Assembly: GCA_938092255.1 (NCBI GenBank)
Contig: CALKHF010000002.1
Span: 1 to 61,965, forward strand
Reading direction: 5' to 3'
Source of the DNA: an uncultured Flavobacteriales bacterium
Lineage (GTDB): Bacteria > Bacteroidota > Bacteroidia > Flavobacteriales_D > Crocinitomicaceae
DNA: 61,965 nt
Positions within the stretch are counted from its first letter, which is position 1; each line of letters starts with the position of its first letter. Made by a program: the position numbers and the translations under genes. A model generated the notes under the pieces. That model worked only from the letters and a program-made list of their open reading frames with translations. It had not been told where the DNA came from and ran no database searches. This document shows, piece after piece, positions 1-11,234 of this stretch.

Positions 1-80
1 ATAACACCTTTAAAGAAAAAGCGAAAGACGTCAACCATTGGATAAATAAAATGATAAATGAAGAAATTCTCGTTAAATAA
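1..80 (+). CDS. C-terminal end of an upstream CDS (possibly a glycosyltransferase), truncated by window edge
   Basis: Open frame from the window edge reading ...NTFKEKAKDVNHWINKMINEEILVK* with stop TAA at 78-80; overlaps the next ATG at 58. Glycosyltransferase identity is only a guess from the tail and the neighbourhood. Confidence 0.5.
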   Translation, partial: NTFKEKAKDVNHWINKMINEEILVK

Positions 81-771
81 GTTAGTAGAGGTGTCGGAAA
101 ATAGTTTGTATATGAATAAAACAAACCAAGCTACTATATTATATTCATTTGAAATTTTCTCAAGGTTTTTGAACAATGAGATGAAAATTTTAGAATTGGG
201 TCCAGCAGAAGGCCTTATGACTAAAGAATTAATTCATTTTGACTCAAGTTTGACCGTAGTAGAGGCAGCGCCACATTTTTGCAAGGAACTAAGGAAAAAA
301 CACGATAATATTAATATCCATCAAGCATTATTTGAGGAAGTTGAACTAAACGAAAAATATGACGCAATAGTACTTGGTCATGTATTAGAGCATGTTGACG
401 AGCCGCAATTGATTCTTCAAAAAATAAAAAACTGGCTTAATCCAAGTGGAATCGTTTTATGTGCCGTTCCAAACGCTCGATCGATTCATCGCCAAGTGGC
501 TGTAGAAATGAACTTAATATCATCTATTTTTGATCAAAGTGAAAAGGATATTCATCATGGACACATGAGAATCTACACTCCCGAAACCTTATTAAGTGAG
601 TTTGTAAATGCAAAATACAGCATAGTTTCACGAGGCGGATACTGGCTCAAACCACTTTCAGACAAGCAAATAGAAGAGGACTGGAGTAATGAAATGATTC
701 ATGCATTCATGAAACTCGGTGAACAATATCCTGATATTTCAGGAGAATTATACCTAATAGCGAAAAAATGA
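58..771 (+). CDS. class I SAM-dependent methyltransferase
   Basis: Motif I-like LELGPAEGLMTKEL and the YDAIVLGHVLEHVDEP block typical of Methyltransf_11/23 families. Confidence 0.85.
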   Translation: MKKFSLNKLVEVSENSLYMNKTNQATILYSFEIFSRFLNNEMKILELGPAEGLMTKELIHFDSSLTVVEAAPHFCKELRKKHDNINIHQALFEEVELNEKYDAIVLGHVLEHVDEPQLILQKIKNWLNPSGIVLCAVPNARSIHRQVAVEMNLISSIFDQSEKDIHHGHMRIYTPETLLSEFVNAKYSIVSRGGYWLKPLSDKQIEEDWSNEMIHAFMKLGEQYPDISGELYLIAKK

Positions 772-1499
772 AAAAGGTAAAAGAGGTTGATGGGGTTCGT
801 ACATATGAAATTAATTGGGAAGAACGTCCAAACCAATACACTTTCAACCAAGAATTAATATTTCCGAGAAATACCTATAACCCCTGGTTTGATGATAAAG
901 TATTCATGGATATTTACTCAAAAAATGTACAATTAAACACCTTGGTAGATATATACCGTTGCTACGAATTATGGGGGATTTCAAAACGCCTAAAAGATAT
1001 TGATGGGTCAATCCTTGAGGTCGGTGTTTGGAAAGGAGGTACGGGTTTTCTTCTTGCTGAAAACATAAACTCAAATGATTCCCTATTTCTATGCGATACT
1101 TTTAATGGAGTTGTAAAAACTAGTGAAAAAGACAATTTTTATAAGGGAGGAGAGCATGATGATGTTGATTTTGAAAGAGTAAAGGATCTATTTCGTGGGT
1201 ATGACCAAAAGAACATTCAAATCCTCAAGGGAATATTCCCAGATGAAACTTCAAAAGACATCAATTCAAACGAACAATTTAAATTATGTCATATCGACGT
1301 CGATGCTTACGAATCAGCAAAAGACATATTTGAATGGGTTTGGCCGAAAACAATTCGTAATGGCTATGTTATTTTTGACGACTACGGTTTCGCTTCATGT
1401 GAAGGCATTACCCAATTGGTGAACGACATAGTGAATACTCGAAACGATCTTCACTTTTTATATAATGTAAATGGACATGCCATTTTAATCAAGAAATAA
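768..1499 (+). CDS. TylF/MycF-like (macrocin O-methyltransferase family) methyltransferase
   Basis: ILEVGVWKGGTGFLLAE, LCDTFNGV, CHIDVDAYESAKDIFEWVWPKTIRNGYVIFDDYG pattern of TylF-type methyltransferases; ATGA overlap with the preceding gene. Confidence 0.8.
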   Translation: MKKVKEVDGVRTYEINWEERPNQYTFNQELIFPRNTYNPWFDDKVFMDIYSKNVQLNTLVDIYRCYELWGISKRLKDIDGSILEVGVWKGGTGFLLAENINSNDSLFLCDTFNGVVKTSEKDNFYKGGEHDDVDFERVKDLFRGYDQKNIQILKGIFPDETSKDINSNEQFKLCHIDVDAYESAKDIFEWVWPKTIRNGYVIFDDYGFASCEGITQLVNDIVNTRNDLHFLYNVNGHAILIKK

Positions 1500-1508
1500 T
1501 TTATTGTA

Positions 1509-2624
1509 ATGAATAAAATTCCATTTTTGGAACTTAAAGCAATCAATTCAAAATATATCAATGCCATCTCAGAACATTGTGAGAAAACAATGCGTTCTGG
1601 CTGGTACATCAACGGCACTCAGAAAAAACAATTTGAAGAAGACTTGGCGGAGTATAACAAGCTACCTTATGCTATTGGAACATCAAATGGATATGATTCA
1701 CTAAGACTCATCTTTAAGTCTCTAATTATAACCGGTAAATTGAAAATTGGTGATCATGTTATTGTTCCCTCAAATAGTTTTGTCGCTAGCGCATTGGCAA
1801 TATCAGAAAATGGATTAATTCCAGAATTTGTAGATGTAAATAAAGATGATTTTCTGATTTGCCAAAATTCTCTAATTGATAAAACAACAAATAAAGTTAA
1901 AGCAATCCTGATCGTTCATTTATATGGTCAAATTTGTTGGTCAAATGAATTGAAACAAATCATTAAAAGACACAACTTAATCGTGATTGAAGATAACGCA
2001 CAAGCAATTGGCGCAGAGCTTAACGGAGTCAAAAGTGGTGCGATTGGTTTAGCATCAGCATTTAGCTTTTATCCAGGTAAAAATCTTGGAGCAATGGGTG
2101 ATGGAGGTGCGATTTGCACAAAAGACCTAGAATTATATAAAATCATGAAAGCTGCTAGTAATTATGGGGCATCAAATAAATACACTCACGACATCCTTGG
2201 AGATAATTGTAGACTTGATGAAATTCAAGCTGCTGTCCTAAATATTAAATTGCCTCATCTTAATGATGAAAATACAATAAGACGGTCAATAGCTAAAAAA
2301 TATACTGAAGGGATACAGAATGAAAATATTCAATTACCAAAACTCCCATCTCAAGAATTAAGCCACGTTTGGCATTTGTACGTCATTCAAGTAGAAAACA
2401 GATATGATTTTCAAAAATATATGAATTCGAATGGCATAGAAACCATGATTCATTACCCCAAGCCTATTCACAAACAACAAGCTTATAAAAAATACAACGC
2501 TATCAATTTAATTAACTGCGAAAAGATTCAAAACAAAATAGTCAGCATTCCTTTAAACAGTTCTTTAGATGATGAAAGTATTGAATACATAATCCGCACA
2601 ATAAATAACTATCAAATCAATTAA
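1509..2624 (+). CDS. DegT/DnrJ/EryC1/StrS family PLP aminotransferase
   Basis: IEDNAQAIGAELNGVKSGAIGLASAFSFYPGKNLGAMGDGGAICT, canonical PLP-lysine region of sugar aminotransferases. Confidence 0.93.
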   Translation: MNKIPFLELKAINSKYINAISEHCEKTMRSGWYINGTQKKQFEEDLAEYNKLPYAIGTSNGYDSLRLIFKSLIITGKLKIGDHVIVPSNSFVASALAISENGLIPEFVDVNKDDFLICQNSLIDKTTNKVKAILIVHLYGQICWSNELKQIIKRHNLIVIEDNAQAIGAELNGVKSGAIGLASAFSFYPGKNLGAMGDGGAICTKDLELYKIMKAASNYGASNKYTHDILGDNCRLDEIQAAVLNIKLPHLNDENTIRRSIAKKYTEGIQNENIQLPKLPSQELSHVWHLYVIQVENRYDFQKYMNSNGIETMIHYPKPIHKQQAYKKYNAINLINCEKIQNKIVSIPLNSSLDDESIEYIIRTINNYQIN

Positions 2625-2634
2625 TTTAAACTAA

Positions 2635-4104
2635 TTGAGTCAGAAAAAAGGAGAATATTCTGATATAGCAAAAGCTACAAGAATTTTTGGCGGTTCCCAA
2701 ATTGTTATTCTTATTTCAAATATTTTAAGAACGAAATTTGTAGCCATCTTCTTGGGAGCATCAGGATATGGCATTCTTGCCTTATACCAATCGACTATAG
2801 CTTTAATATCAACATTTTCTAACCTCGGCCTCGGGACCATGGCAATTAAAGAAATTGCTGGTGCCAATAATTCTAAAGATCAAGCCAGAATTGATAAAAC
2901 AATTCATGTAGTTAGACGGTTAAGTTGGTTTACGGGAATGTTTGGCGCATTTCTAACCCTGTTTTTCTCAATTCCTCTAAGTATTTTAATATTTGATACT
3001 CCTGACTTCTATATTGGTTTTTGTTGGTTATCATTGGCAATTTTGTTAAACCAATTAACCACTTCGAACGTAGCCATATTAAGAGGATTAAGAAAAAACA
3101 AAAAAATAGCTAATGCAAGCGTTACTGGCGCAATAATTGGTTTGTTTATTTCTGTTCCCTTATACTACTACTTTGGAAAAAATGCCATTGTACCTGCATT
3201 AATTATAAGCTCGTTTATTTCCTTTCTTAGAAGTTGGGTGTTCGCAAAGGATATTAAAGTAGAAAAAAAATATTTAGAAAACATATCTATTTGGAATTAC
3301 GGCAAGCCAATGATAACCGGAGGTATCATTTTAAGTATAACTACTTTAATCACCATAATTAAAGACTTAATAATTCGATTATATATTGAGCAAAAAGGAG
3401 GCCTTGTTGATGTTGGATTATATCATTCTGCTCTTTTGATTATAAATTCATATTTAGGAATAATCTTTACAATAATGAGCATGGACTATTTCCCTAATCT
3501 CTCCTCTAAAATCAATAATGAAAAAGAATCGAAGTCAATTTTAAATAAACAACTTGTATTCGGATTGACTATTATTATTCCTTTGATTTCATTTTTTTTA
3601 ATTTTCAATAGATTGATTATTGAGTTATTATTGAGTGATCGATTTACCAATATTGAATATCTACTTTCAGTTGCAGTATTAGGCACGGTTTTTAAATTAT
3701 ACAGCTGGAGTCACTCGTATATTATACTAAGTAAAGGCGACAATAAAAGATTTTTTTGGAGCGAATTTATTGCTGTTACGGTGAGCTTTGTATTATCAAT
3801 AGGAGGATATTCATTGTATGGCCTTAATGGACTCGGATATGGATACACCGTTGGATTTATTTATTATGCCATTCAAACACAACTGCTGTGTACTTATTGG
3901 TACAATATAAACATCAAAAAAAGCACTCTTCTCATATTTCTAATCGGTGTCATGATCATTTTATTTACCCATTTATCCACGTATCATTTGAATAATATCA
4001 CTTTGAAAATTGTGTCATTATTAATTAGTTTTATTTTTGGGCTTCTATTATTAAAAAAAATGCAAATTTCATTTGACTTAAAAAGACTTTGGAAGAAGAA
4101 ATAA
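2635..4104 (+). CDS. O-antigen/polysaccharide flippase (Wzx-like, MATE/MVF superfamily)
   Basis: About 12-14 hydrophobic segments, N-terminal KATRIFGGSQIVILISNILRTKFVAIFLGASGYGILALYQS typical of Wzx; TTG start. Confidence 0.88.
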   Translation: MSQKKGEYSDIAKATRIFGGSQIVILISNILRTKFVAIFLGASGYGILALYQSTIALISTFSNLGLGTMAIKEIAGANNSKDQARIDKTIHVVRRLSWFTGMFGAFLTLFFSIPLSILIFDTPDFYIGFCWLSLAILLNQLTTSNVAILRGLRKNKKIANASVTGAIIGLFISVPLYYYFGKNAIVPALIISSFISFLRSWVFAKDIKVEKKYLENISIWNYGKPMITGGIILSITTLITIIKDLIIRLYIEQKGGLVDVGLYHSALLIINSYLGIIFTIMSMDYFPNLSSKINNEKESKSILNKQLVFGLTIIIPLISFFLIFNRLIIELLLSDRFTNIEYLLSVAVLGTVFKLYSWSHSYIILSKGDNKRFFWSEFIAVTVSFVLSIGGYSLYGLNGLGYGYTVGFIYYAIQTQLLCTYWYNINIKKSTLLIFLIGVMIILFTHLSTYHLNNITLKIVSLLISFIFGLLLLKKMQISFDLKRLWKKK

Positions 4105-5015
4105 GTAATTGCTTTTTAACTGTAACTGTTATCTCGTATAACTCAGAGCTGTTTATATCAGAAACTTTAAAAAGTATTTCCGAACAATCTTCAAAGGATA
4201 TTCAGATAATATTATCTGATGACGCTTCTAGTGATAATACCTTAGATATATTAAAAAAATGGAAGAAACTTCATGAGAATTCCTTTTATGAAATACTACT
4301 ACTCGAATCAAAAGTCAATAAGGGAGTGATAGAAAATTTTAGTAGAACTTTCGACAAGGCCAAAGGCCTTTGGTTAAAGGCAATAGCAGGCGATGATTTA
4401 TTCTATACGGATGCTATAAAATCTATGAGAATAGATACAAAAACGTGTTTAGAGACTTCTGTTATGATTGGGAAGGCTCAAATTTTTGGTGATGAATATA
4501 ACGGAAATGCAATAATACCGCGAGAGAAACTTGTTAAAAACCTGAATACTATCAACCAATTCAAAAAATATATTTTTGAAGGATATACTTTTCCAGGGGT
4601 TAGCTTTCTCATTAAAACAGAATTATTAAGGGAAATTGATGTTTTTAAGCACGCCAAGGGTAAAGTAGAAGATATCCCATTCCAACTTGAGTTACTTACA
4701 AAAGGCTATCTATTTAAAATAAGTGATCACATTTATGTCAAATACAGAAAGCATATTAACAATGTAAGCAGAAAGAATGAAGATGAAATTTTATCTAAAG
4801 TATATTTAGATTATCAAAAAATCCTCCTTAAATATGCTTTTAAAGACTTTAAAATTGTCTACGTAATGAATACATTGTGGAACTTGTGTTTAGGACAATT
4901 AATATTTTTATTCGGAAATAAAGGTTCTTTTTGTTTAATAATCAATAAAATTAAAATGAAACTTCAACCGAAACGTTTTTTCAATATGATTTCAAGAGTT
5001 TATAGAGCCAATTGA
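4089..5015 (+). CDS. glycosyltransferase family 2
   Basis: LTVTVISYNSELFISETLKSISEQSSKDIQIILSDDASSDNT GT-A fold signature; TTG start overlapping the wzx end. Confidence 0.9.
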   Translation: MEEEISNCFLTVTVISYNSELFISETLKSISEQSSKDIQIILSDDASSDNTLDILKKWKKLHENSFYEILLLESKVNKGVIENFSRTFDKAKGLWLKAIAGDDLFYTDAIKSMRIDTKTCLETSVMIGKAQIFGDEYNGNAIIPREKLVKNLNTINQFKKYIFEGYTFPGVSFLIKTELLREIDVFKHAKGKVEDIPFQLELLTKGYLFKISDHIYVKYRKHINNVSRKNEDEILSKVYLDYQKILLKYAFKDFKIVYVMNTLWNLCLGQLIFLFGNKGSFCLIINKIKMKLQPKRFFNMISRVYRAN

Positions 5016-5138
5016 TAGATATCTTACTCAAATAATTCATAACTCTATTACATATACAATAAAAATGAATAAAGAGTTAAATTATTTTGATAGAACTTAA
5101 AACATATTATTTTTATACTTTAATAAAAATCAGCTTCT

Positions 5139-6002
5139 ATGAATGACTTCTCCAATTGTAACGTCATAATAAACGGGAGCGAAGGATTTGTTGGCACCTT
5201 CTTAAAAAAGGATTTTTCGAAGCTTGGGATATCCTTTCAATGCGCAGATATCAAATTAAACAAATCCATTAATGATTGTAAAAGCGACAATGAAAAGTTG
5301 AATTTCGTTGTTCATCTTGCTGCGTCTATATCCCCGAGCGACTCCTTTGAGTCTCCAGGCGAATATTACAAAAACAACATATATTCGCTAATAGAAAGTC
5401 TCGAGTGGTGCAGGATGAATAATGCTAAGATTCTATTTTTTAGCTCCTATGTATATGGAGAAAATGCTTCCATTCCGACATCAGAAAAAGAAAAAACCAA
5501 AGGGCATAATCCTTACTCCCAAACAAAACTTATAGGAGAAAACCTATGCCACTCATACCAAAGAGATTTTAACGTTCCATTTATTATTTTTAGACCATTT
5601 AATGTTTATGGATCAGGCCAATCCAATCAATTTATTATTTCATCAATTTTTGATCAAATAAATAAAGGTCTTACACAAATTAATATTCAAAATCCATATC
5701 CGAAACGAGATTTCATTTATATAAAAGATGTCTCAGAAGCAGTTAGTTTAGCGATTAAAAACGATGTAAGCAATGAGGTATTTAACCTATGTTCTGGAAC
5801 AAATTATTCCATAAGAGAGGTTTGTGAAATTATTAAATCAATAAGTCAAGAAAATATTGAATTCATTTTTAATGAAAATTTCGAGAGAAAAGGAGATGTT
5901 AGTATCACGTTAGGAAATCATTCGAAAATTTCGTCAGCCCTTGATTGGGAGCCTAAATATTCACTTGAAAGAGGTATAAATGAAATTTACAGTAGCAAGT
6001 GA
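5139..6002 (+). CDS. NAD-dependent epimerase/dehydratase (extended SDR)
   Basis: N-terminal GSEGFVGTFL, YSQTKLIGE (YxxxK) and PFNVYGSGQ motifs. Confidence 0.88.
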   Translation: MNDFSNCNVIINGSEGFVGTFLKKDFSKLGISFQCADIKLNKSINDCKSDNEKLNFVVHLAASISPSDSFESPGEYYKNNIYSLIESLEWCRMNNAKILFFSSYVYGENASIPTSEKEKTKGHNPYSQTKLIGENLCHSYQRDFNVPFIIFRPFNVYGSGQSNQFIISSIFDQINKGLTQINIQNPYPKRDFIYIKDVSEAVSLAIKNDVSNEVFNLCSGTNYSIREVCEIIKSISQENIEFIFNENFERKGDVSITLGNHSKISSALDWEPKYSLERGINEIYSSK

Positions 6003-7111
6003 AACCAATCCGAATTTTAATTCTTTATCAATTTGATTCAAATAAGCATTTATTAAATAGATTAAAAGCTGAATTAAATGAATTCGACATTCGAGCTGAG
6101 ATATTTAATACCCGAACGTTTGAATATTCAAAAAAAACAAATATTGGACTGAAAGCTTTAAGCAAATTGGTCAAAATACCAAAAATTAGAGTTCTAATAT
6201 ACCGGATTTTTCGAAATCGAATCATCCTTAGTTTAAGCACTAAATTTGACTTAATTGATATTCACTTCTATAGCCCGATTTACGATTCGATAATTGAAAA
6301 AATTGATAAACCAATAAAAGTTGTTTTTTGGGGTTCAGATTTATATCGAGTAAAAGATGAAAGAATTGATGAAATCAAAAAGAGTTTAGGAAAAATTAAA
6401 ACCCTTCATTTTTTGACTCCCGAAATGAAAAATTTTGCAGAAGAAAAAGGAATTACACATAGTAATTCTTTCGTGCAACCCTTTGGAGTTGTGCATTTTG
6501 ATGTAATAAAAACATTAAAAGAGACGTATGACCAAGATAAAGCCAAATTGCCAAAAGATAAAGCTATTATGGCTATAGGTTACAATGCCTCTCCAAGTCA
6601 ACAGCACATCAAAATAATCAATGAAATTAATTTATTACCTAAAGAAGTTAGAGACAAAATTCATTTCATTTTCTTATTGACTTATGGCGGGAATAAAGAC
6701 TACATTTTATCAATAAAAGATCTTTTGATAAAAAACAATTTAGATTTCACAATAATTGAAAAAAGACTAAGTGAAATAGAGTTGTGCAAAATCAGATTAT
6801 CGGTAGACATTACAATGAATTTTCAAATAACTGATGGATTTAGTTCTTCGATTCAAGAACATTTTTATGCCGAAAATATAATGATCTTCGGAGAATGGCT
6901 GCCTTACAATTGGCTTAAAACCTATGGATTAAATTTTCATAATGTTAGGCTACAAAATCTTTCAAAAACAATATTAGATATATTATCCAACTTAGATTCA
7001 GAAAAAGAATTAGCAAAAAAAAATGCAAAAAATATTGAAGTGATTTCAAAATGGAGCTCTTGTAATTCAAAATGGAAAGATATTTATGAAGCAACAGAAG
7101 AAAATAAATAA
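5999..7111 (+). CDS. glycosyltransferase, possibly fucosyltransferase/WecF-like
   Basis: VVFWGSDLYR and 'ADITMNFQITDGFSSSIQEHFYAENIMIFGEWLPYNWLKTYG'-type GT-B features; GTG start overlapping the preceding stop. Confidence 0.65.
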   Translation: MKPIRILILYQFDSNKHLLNRLKAELNEFDIRAEIFNTRTFEYSKKTNIGLKALSKLVKIPKIRVLIYRIFRNRIILSLSTKFDLIDIHFYSPIYDSIIEKIDKPIKVVFWGSDLYRVKDERIDEIKKSLGKIKTLHFLTPEMKNFAEEKGITHSNSFVQPFGVVHFDVIKTLKETYDQDKAKLPKDKAIMAIGYNASPSQQHIKIINEINLLPKEVRDKIHFIFLLTYGGNKDYILSIKDLLIKNNLDFTIIEKRLSEIELCKIRLSVDITMNFQITDGFSSSIQEHFYAENIMIFGEWLPYNWLKTYGLNFHNVRLQNLSKTILDILSNLDSEKELAKKNAKNIEVISKWSSCNSKWKDIYEATEENK

Positions 7112-8333
7112 ATCCATTCTTTTTATTACCGTTACTTTCCCTCCGAGACTATCAGTAGCTAGCTTAAGGTTATATCATTATTCGAAATTATTCATTAAAA
7201 ATGGTTGGACGGTTAAAATTATAAGTGCAAAGCAATATGGTGAAATGACGTCACATGAATTCGATTTAGATGAGCTAGAGATTATTGATGTAAATTGGAA
7301 AGACCCATTTGATCGGATCCAACGAATTCGACACCCTTTGATTCGTAAAATTATATTTAAGTCAATGAATACATTTGTTCCTTATTTATCTACTTGGCTA
7401 CCTGACTATAGATTTAAAACTTGGAGGAAAAGTGTATTCAAAAAATCGATAGAATTAATAGAGAAAGATGACATTAATTACATTTATTCTAGCTTCTCCC
7501 CTCCCTCCCCATTAATGGTCTCTAAACAATTAAAACAGAGATATCCACATATAACATGGATAGCAGAATTTAGAGATTTAATGTCGTATTCACATGGCTT
7601 ATCAAAATTTAAGAGACCATTTTCATTCATTCACTCATACTTTGAAAAAAAAATACTAAAAAATGCTGATGAAATTTTATGTGTTTCGCAAGGACATGCT
7701 GATTTTTTAAAATCAAAATTAAATCGAGAAGTAAACACATTATACAACGGATGTGATTTTGAATCATATACAACTATCCAAAAAAATAAAAATAACTCTT
7801 TTACGATTTTATATTCTGGTCATTTGTACTTAAGGAAATACAACTTTACTATGTTTTTCAAAGCTCTTTCCCGCGTTATTCAAAAAACAGATAAACCTAT
7901 TAAATTCATTTTTCTAGGAACCAATAAAAATCGCAATTTATTGAGATTAATTAATGATTTAAAGTTAAAAGAAGTAGTTGAATTCAAAAAAAAGATCCCA
8001 AATCATGAAGTACGTCACTTTCAAAAATCTGCTGACCTCCTGATACATTTTTGCTGGAATGACAAAACTCAAAATGGTAATTTAACAGGGAAATTATTTG
8101 AATATATTTCATCTAGAACTCCAATATTGAGCATTGGAGATCAATCTGAGGTTCAGAAATTAATTAAAGAAACTCATTCTGGTAAAATGTGTAACAATTC
8201 AAATGAAATCGAGAATTTTATTAAAGAAATAATTAATAATGAATTAATTTTAGAGCCATTGACAAACGAAAACTGCCTATATTCAAAGGAAACTCAATTT
8301 AAATTGTTAGAAAAAAGACTTCTCAAATTTTGA
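7086..8333 (+). CDS. glycosyltransferase family 4
   Basis: GT-B fold: N-terminal FPPRLSVASLRLYHYSKLF, FTILYSGHLYLRKYNF, LTGKLFEYISSRTPILSIG donor-site motif. Confidence 0.88.
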   Translation: MKQQKKINKSILFITVTFPPRLSVASLRLYHYSKLFIKNGWTVKIISAKQYGEMTSHEFDLDELEIIDVNWKDPFDRIQRIRHPLIRKIIFKSMNTFVPYLSTWLPDYRFKTWRKSVFKKSIELIEKDDINYIYSSFSPPSPLMVSKQLKQRYPHITWIAEFRDLMSYSHGLSKFKRPFSFIHSYFEKKILKNADEILCVSQGHADFLKSKLNREVNTLYNGCDFESYTTIQKNKNNSFTILYSGHLYLRKYNFTMFFKALSRVIQKTDKPIKFIFLGTNKNRNLLRLINDLKLKEVVEFKKKIPNHEVRHFQKSADLLIHFCWNDKTQNGNLTGKLFEYISSRTPILSIGDQSEVQKLIKETHSGKMCNNSNEIENFIKEIINNELILEPLTNENCLYSKETQFKLLEKRLLKF

Positions 8334-9565
8334 ATAATTCACCACTTTTTTTATATCGATTTTTCACAATTTATTTTATCTACATTGTGAGTATCGGTAT
8401 CGTTTTTCCACGAGGATCTGTGGGTACTCAATTGATTGGGAGTTTGTTTTTGATTTTTACGTTTTTTCATTTTTTTAAACTTATAAAACCAATAAAATTA
8501 TTTAACGTGGTTTTGTTTTTCGTCTTTTACTTAACCATTCTTGTTGCCTTCTCTTCAGACATATATTACTCTCTTTCAAACCTCGCAGCAACATATATAT
8601 GGGTATTAATTTTGCCCATATCTTTTCTTTCAATTAACTCAATTAGTAAATACAAAAAACTGTTGAACTCAATTGCTTTTATTGCCATTCTCTATATACT
8701 GAATATCATTCTTTCAACATCACTGGGCATCATTGGTAAATCTTATTCAAGAGAAATTTTTGAAGTTGGAAACGTTTTCACTGAGGGTTTAAATTCTATG
8801 GCCTATATCCTTGTTGCTAGCCCCCTTTTAATACACCTCAACCCAAAGTATAAGAAATGGATTATTGGTATTTCAATTATCATTTTTATCCTTGTTTTTG
8901 TTCAATTGAAACGAATTTCAATTATCGCAATACTTGTTGGAATAATGATTCATTTGGTATACAGCAAAAACCGGTCAAATATTTTCTTTGGCCTGATTTT
9001 CTCTTTACTTCTCATTTTTGTAGCCTACCCTGTATTTGAATCAACATTAAATAAACAACTTGCTGCAAGAGAAAGAAGATTAACTACACAAAATCTTGAG
9101 GAGGAAGGAAGATATCAAGAAACGTTCATTGTTATAGACGAAATTATTTATCAACCCAATCCGTTTGTTTTCTTTTTTGGTAAAGAAATATTCAATTCTC
9201 CGGGGAATTATGCAAATGGAAGATTTGGAAGAAGACAGATTCACAATGACTATAATGTAATCCTTCATGGATCTGGATTAATTGGTTTATTGTTGTTTGT
9301 CTTTTGGCCCGTCCCTTTATTTCTTTTTTACAAAAAAATTAAACGAATCGCTAAATATGAGTTTAAGGATAAAAAACTATTCGATTATATTTCCGTCACT
9401 TTCGTGATTTTCCTTATTATTGGATATGTTCTAAGTATATCGGGTGGAATCACTGCCATACTTTTTAATTCAATAAGAGTTGCAATAATGGGAGCGAGTC
9501 TTAGAATTTTATACGAACATTATTTAATATTCAAGAGAAATAAGACCAAAAAAGAAATCGTATGA
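8330..9565 (+). CDS. O-antigen polymerase/ligase-like membrane protein (Wzy candidate)
   Basis: Multi-pass hydrophobic protein with a soluble loop and [27 protein letters not shown] near the C-terminus as in Wzy/WaaL proteins; located in a glycosyltransferase cluster. Confidence 0.75.
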   Translation: MNNSPLFLYRFFTIYFIYIVSIGIVFPRGSVGTQLIGSLFLIFTFFHFFKLIKPIKLFNVVLFFVFYLTILVAFSSDIYYSLSNLAATYIWVLILPISFLSINSISKYKKLLNSIAFIAILYILNIILSTSLGIIGKSYSREIFEVGNVFTEGLNSMAYILVASPLLIHLNPKYKKWIIGISIIIFILVFVQLKRISIIAILVGIMIHLVYSKNRSNIFFGLIFSLLLIFVAYPVFESTLNKQLAARERRLTTQNLEEEGRYQETFIVIDEIIYQPNPFVFFFGKEIFNSPGNYANGRFGRRQIHNDYNVILHGSGLIGLLLFVFWPVPLFLFYKKIKRIAKYEFKDKKLFDYISVTFVIFLIIGYVLSISGGITAILFNSIRVAIMGASLRILYEHYLIFKRNKTKKEIV

Positions 9566-10131
9566 TTAAGGCTTTGTATTTATTCAATAACATTCTATTT
9601 AAACTAAAACTTAGGCTTTTTTACAGAAACATCAAATTTGATTCTGGTTTGAAAATCAATAAATGGCCTACTCTACAAATACACAAAGATGCCAAGGTGA
9701 AATTTGGTAAAAACATACTACTCAATTCGAGCAATAGAACCTATCACGTAAATATGTTTGTTCCTGTGAAAATTCAATGTGACAAGCCGAATTCAACAAT
9801 TAATATTGGTGACAACACTAGAATTCATGGATCTTGTATTCACGCATTTGATCGAATTGAAATTGGTCATCATTGCTTAATTGCGGCAAATTGCCAAATC
9901 ATGGACTCAAATGGACACGCATTAGAAAAAAACAAAAGATTCAATTCGCAAGGCAGTTCTCATCCAATTATAATTGGAGATAATGTGTGGATTGGTACCG
10001 GTTCAATAATACTACCAGGGGTGACCATTGGCGATGGAGCTATTGTAGCTGCAGGAAGTGTTGTACATAAATCTGTTCCTGAAAATTGCATCTATGGGGG
10101 GAATCCTGCAGAGCTAATTAGATCATTATGA
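9562..10131 (+). CDS. acyltransferase, left-handed beta-helix (hexapeptide repeat) family
   Basis: [53 protein letters not shown]. Confidence 0.93.
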   Translation: MIKALYLFNNILFKLKLRLFYRNIKFDSGLKINKWPTLQIHKDAKVKFGKNILLNSSNRTYHVNMFVPVKIQCDKPNSTINIGDNTRIHGSCIHAFDRIEIGHHCLIAANCQIMDSNGHALEKNKRFNSQGSSHPIIIGDNVWIGTGSIILPGVTIGDGAIVAAGSVVHKSVPENCIYGGNPAELIRSL

Positions 10132-11153
10132 GTACAAAAATTGCATTAATTACGGATTACCTTGGTCGTTTTGGTTCTAAACAAAAATCAAAGAGCTATC
10201 GCTCTGGATTCGATATTGATAAGTTAATTGAATTGTTCCAAAAAAACAATTTCGAAGTAAAAATAATCAACTTCACTAATGCTCTAGAGTTACTGCAGGA
10301 AAAGGAAGCTTACTTTATTTTATATACCTCTTCTGAAGATAAAGGAGGGCACTATAAATCGTTCATTGAGGATTCAATTCAGCTACTTTCACTCAGTCAT
10401 CATATTTGTATTCCAGAATCTATATTTTTGAGAGCCCACAACAATAAGGTTTTTATGGAAATGCTAAGAATACACTATGACTTTTCAGATAAAAACGTAT
10501 TTAACAGTAAATTCATCGCTACCAAAAAAGAAATTTCAAGCCTAAATATTGACTTCCCCTCTGTAGTAAAAGGGCCAGATGGCGCTTTATCAAAAACTGT
10601 CATAAAAGCAGATGATATTAATGACGTGTATCGCTTTTTTTCATCCATTGCGCCCAAATTAGAATTCAAACACAAACTAAGAGAATATCTAAGACGAATT
10701 CGTCATAGAAATAATTATGACCCTGAAGAATTAAAAAGAGGAAAAATAATCATTCAAGATTTCATGCCAAATATCAAATTTGACTGGAAGGTTTTGGTAT
10801 ATAATGACATGCTCTTCGCTCTGAAAAGACAAAATCGAAAAAATGATTTTCGAGCGAGTGGAAGTGGTATTTATGCCTATTCTGAAAAAGTTCCCGAAAA
10901 CGTATTAGACCTTGCTTGGGAAACACGTAAGAAATTAGATGTGCCACACCTATCATTAGATATTGCCGAAACCAAGGATCAATTAATTATTTTCGAATTT
11001 CAAGCGATTTATTTTGGAACAAAAACCATTGAGAATTCGCCTTTTCATTATGTCAAAGAGGAAGAAAAATGGCACCTGAAGCACACAGAAGTTGAATTGG
11101 AAGAAGTTTATGTAATTAGCACAATTAGCTACATTAAAAAGAAGTTTCTTTAG
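10128..11153 (+). CDS. ATP-grasp domain-containing protein
   Basis: [15 protein letters not shown] (ATP-binding Lys/loop), [29 protein letters not shown] and [17 protein letters not shown] resemble RimK/Ddl-type ATP-grasp cores. Confidence 0.7.
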   Translation: MSTKIALITDYLGRFGSKQKSKSYRSGFDIDKLIELFQKNNFEVKIINFTNALELLQEKEAYFILYTSSEDKGGHYKSFIEDSIQLLSLSHHICIPESIFLRAHNNKVFMEMLRIHYDFSDKNVFNSKFIATKKEISSLNIDFPSVVKGPDGALSKTVIKADDINDVYRFFSSIAPKLEFKHKLREYLRRIRHRNNYDPEELKRGKIIIQDFMPNIKFDWKVLVYNDMLFALKRQNRKNDFRASGSGIYAYSEKVPENVLDLAWETRKKLDVPHLSLDIAETKDQLIIFEFQAIYFGTKTIENSPFHYVKEEEKWHLKHTEVELEEVYVISTISYIKKKFL

Positions 11154-11234
11154 ATTTATATAGGTAATGCGTATTCTAGTTAATCAAACAACCTAAATCA
11201 CCTTTAGTGATTTTATTTTTTTACTAATTATTAT

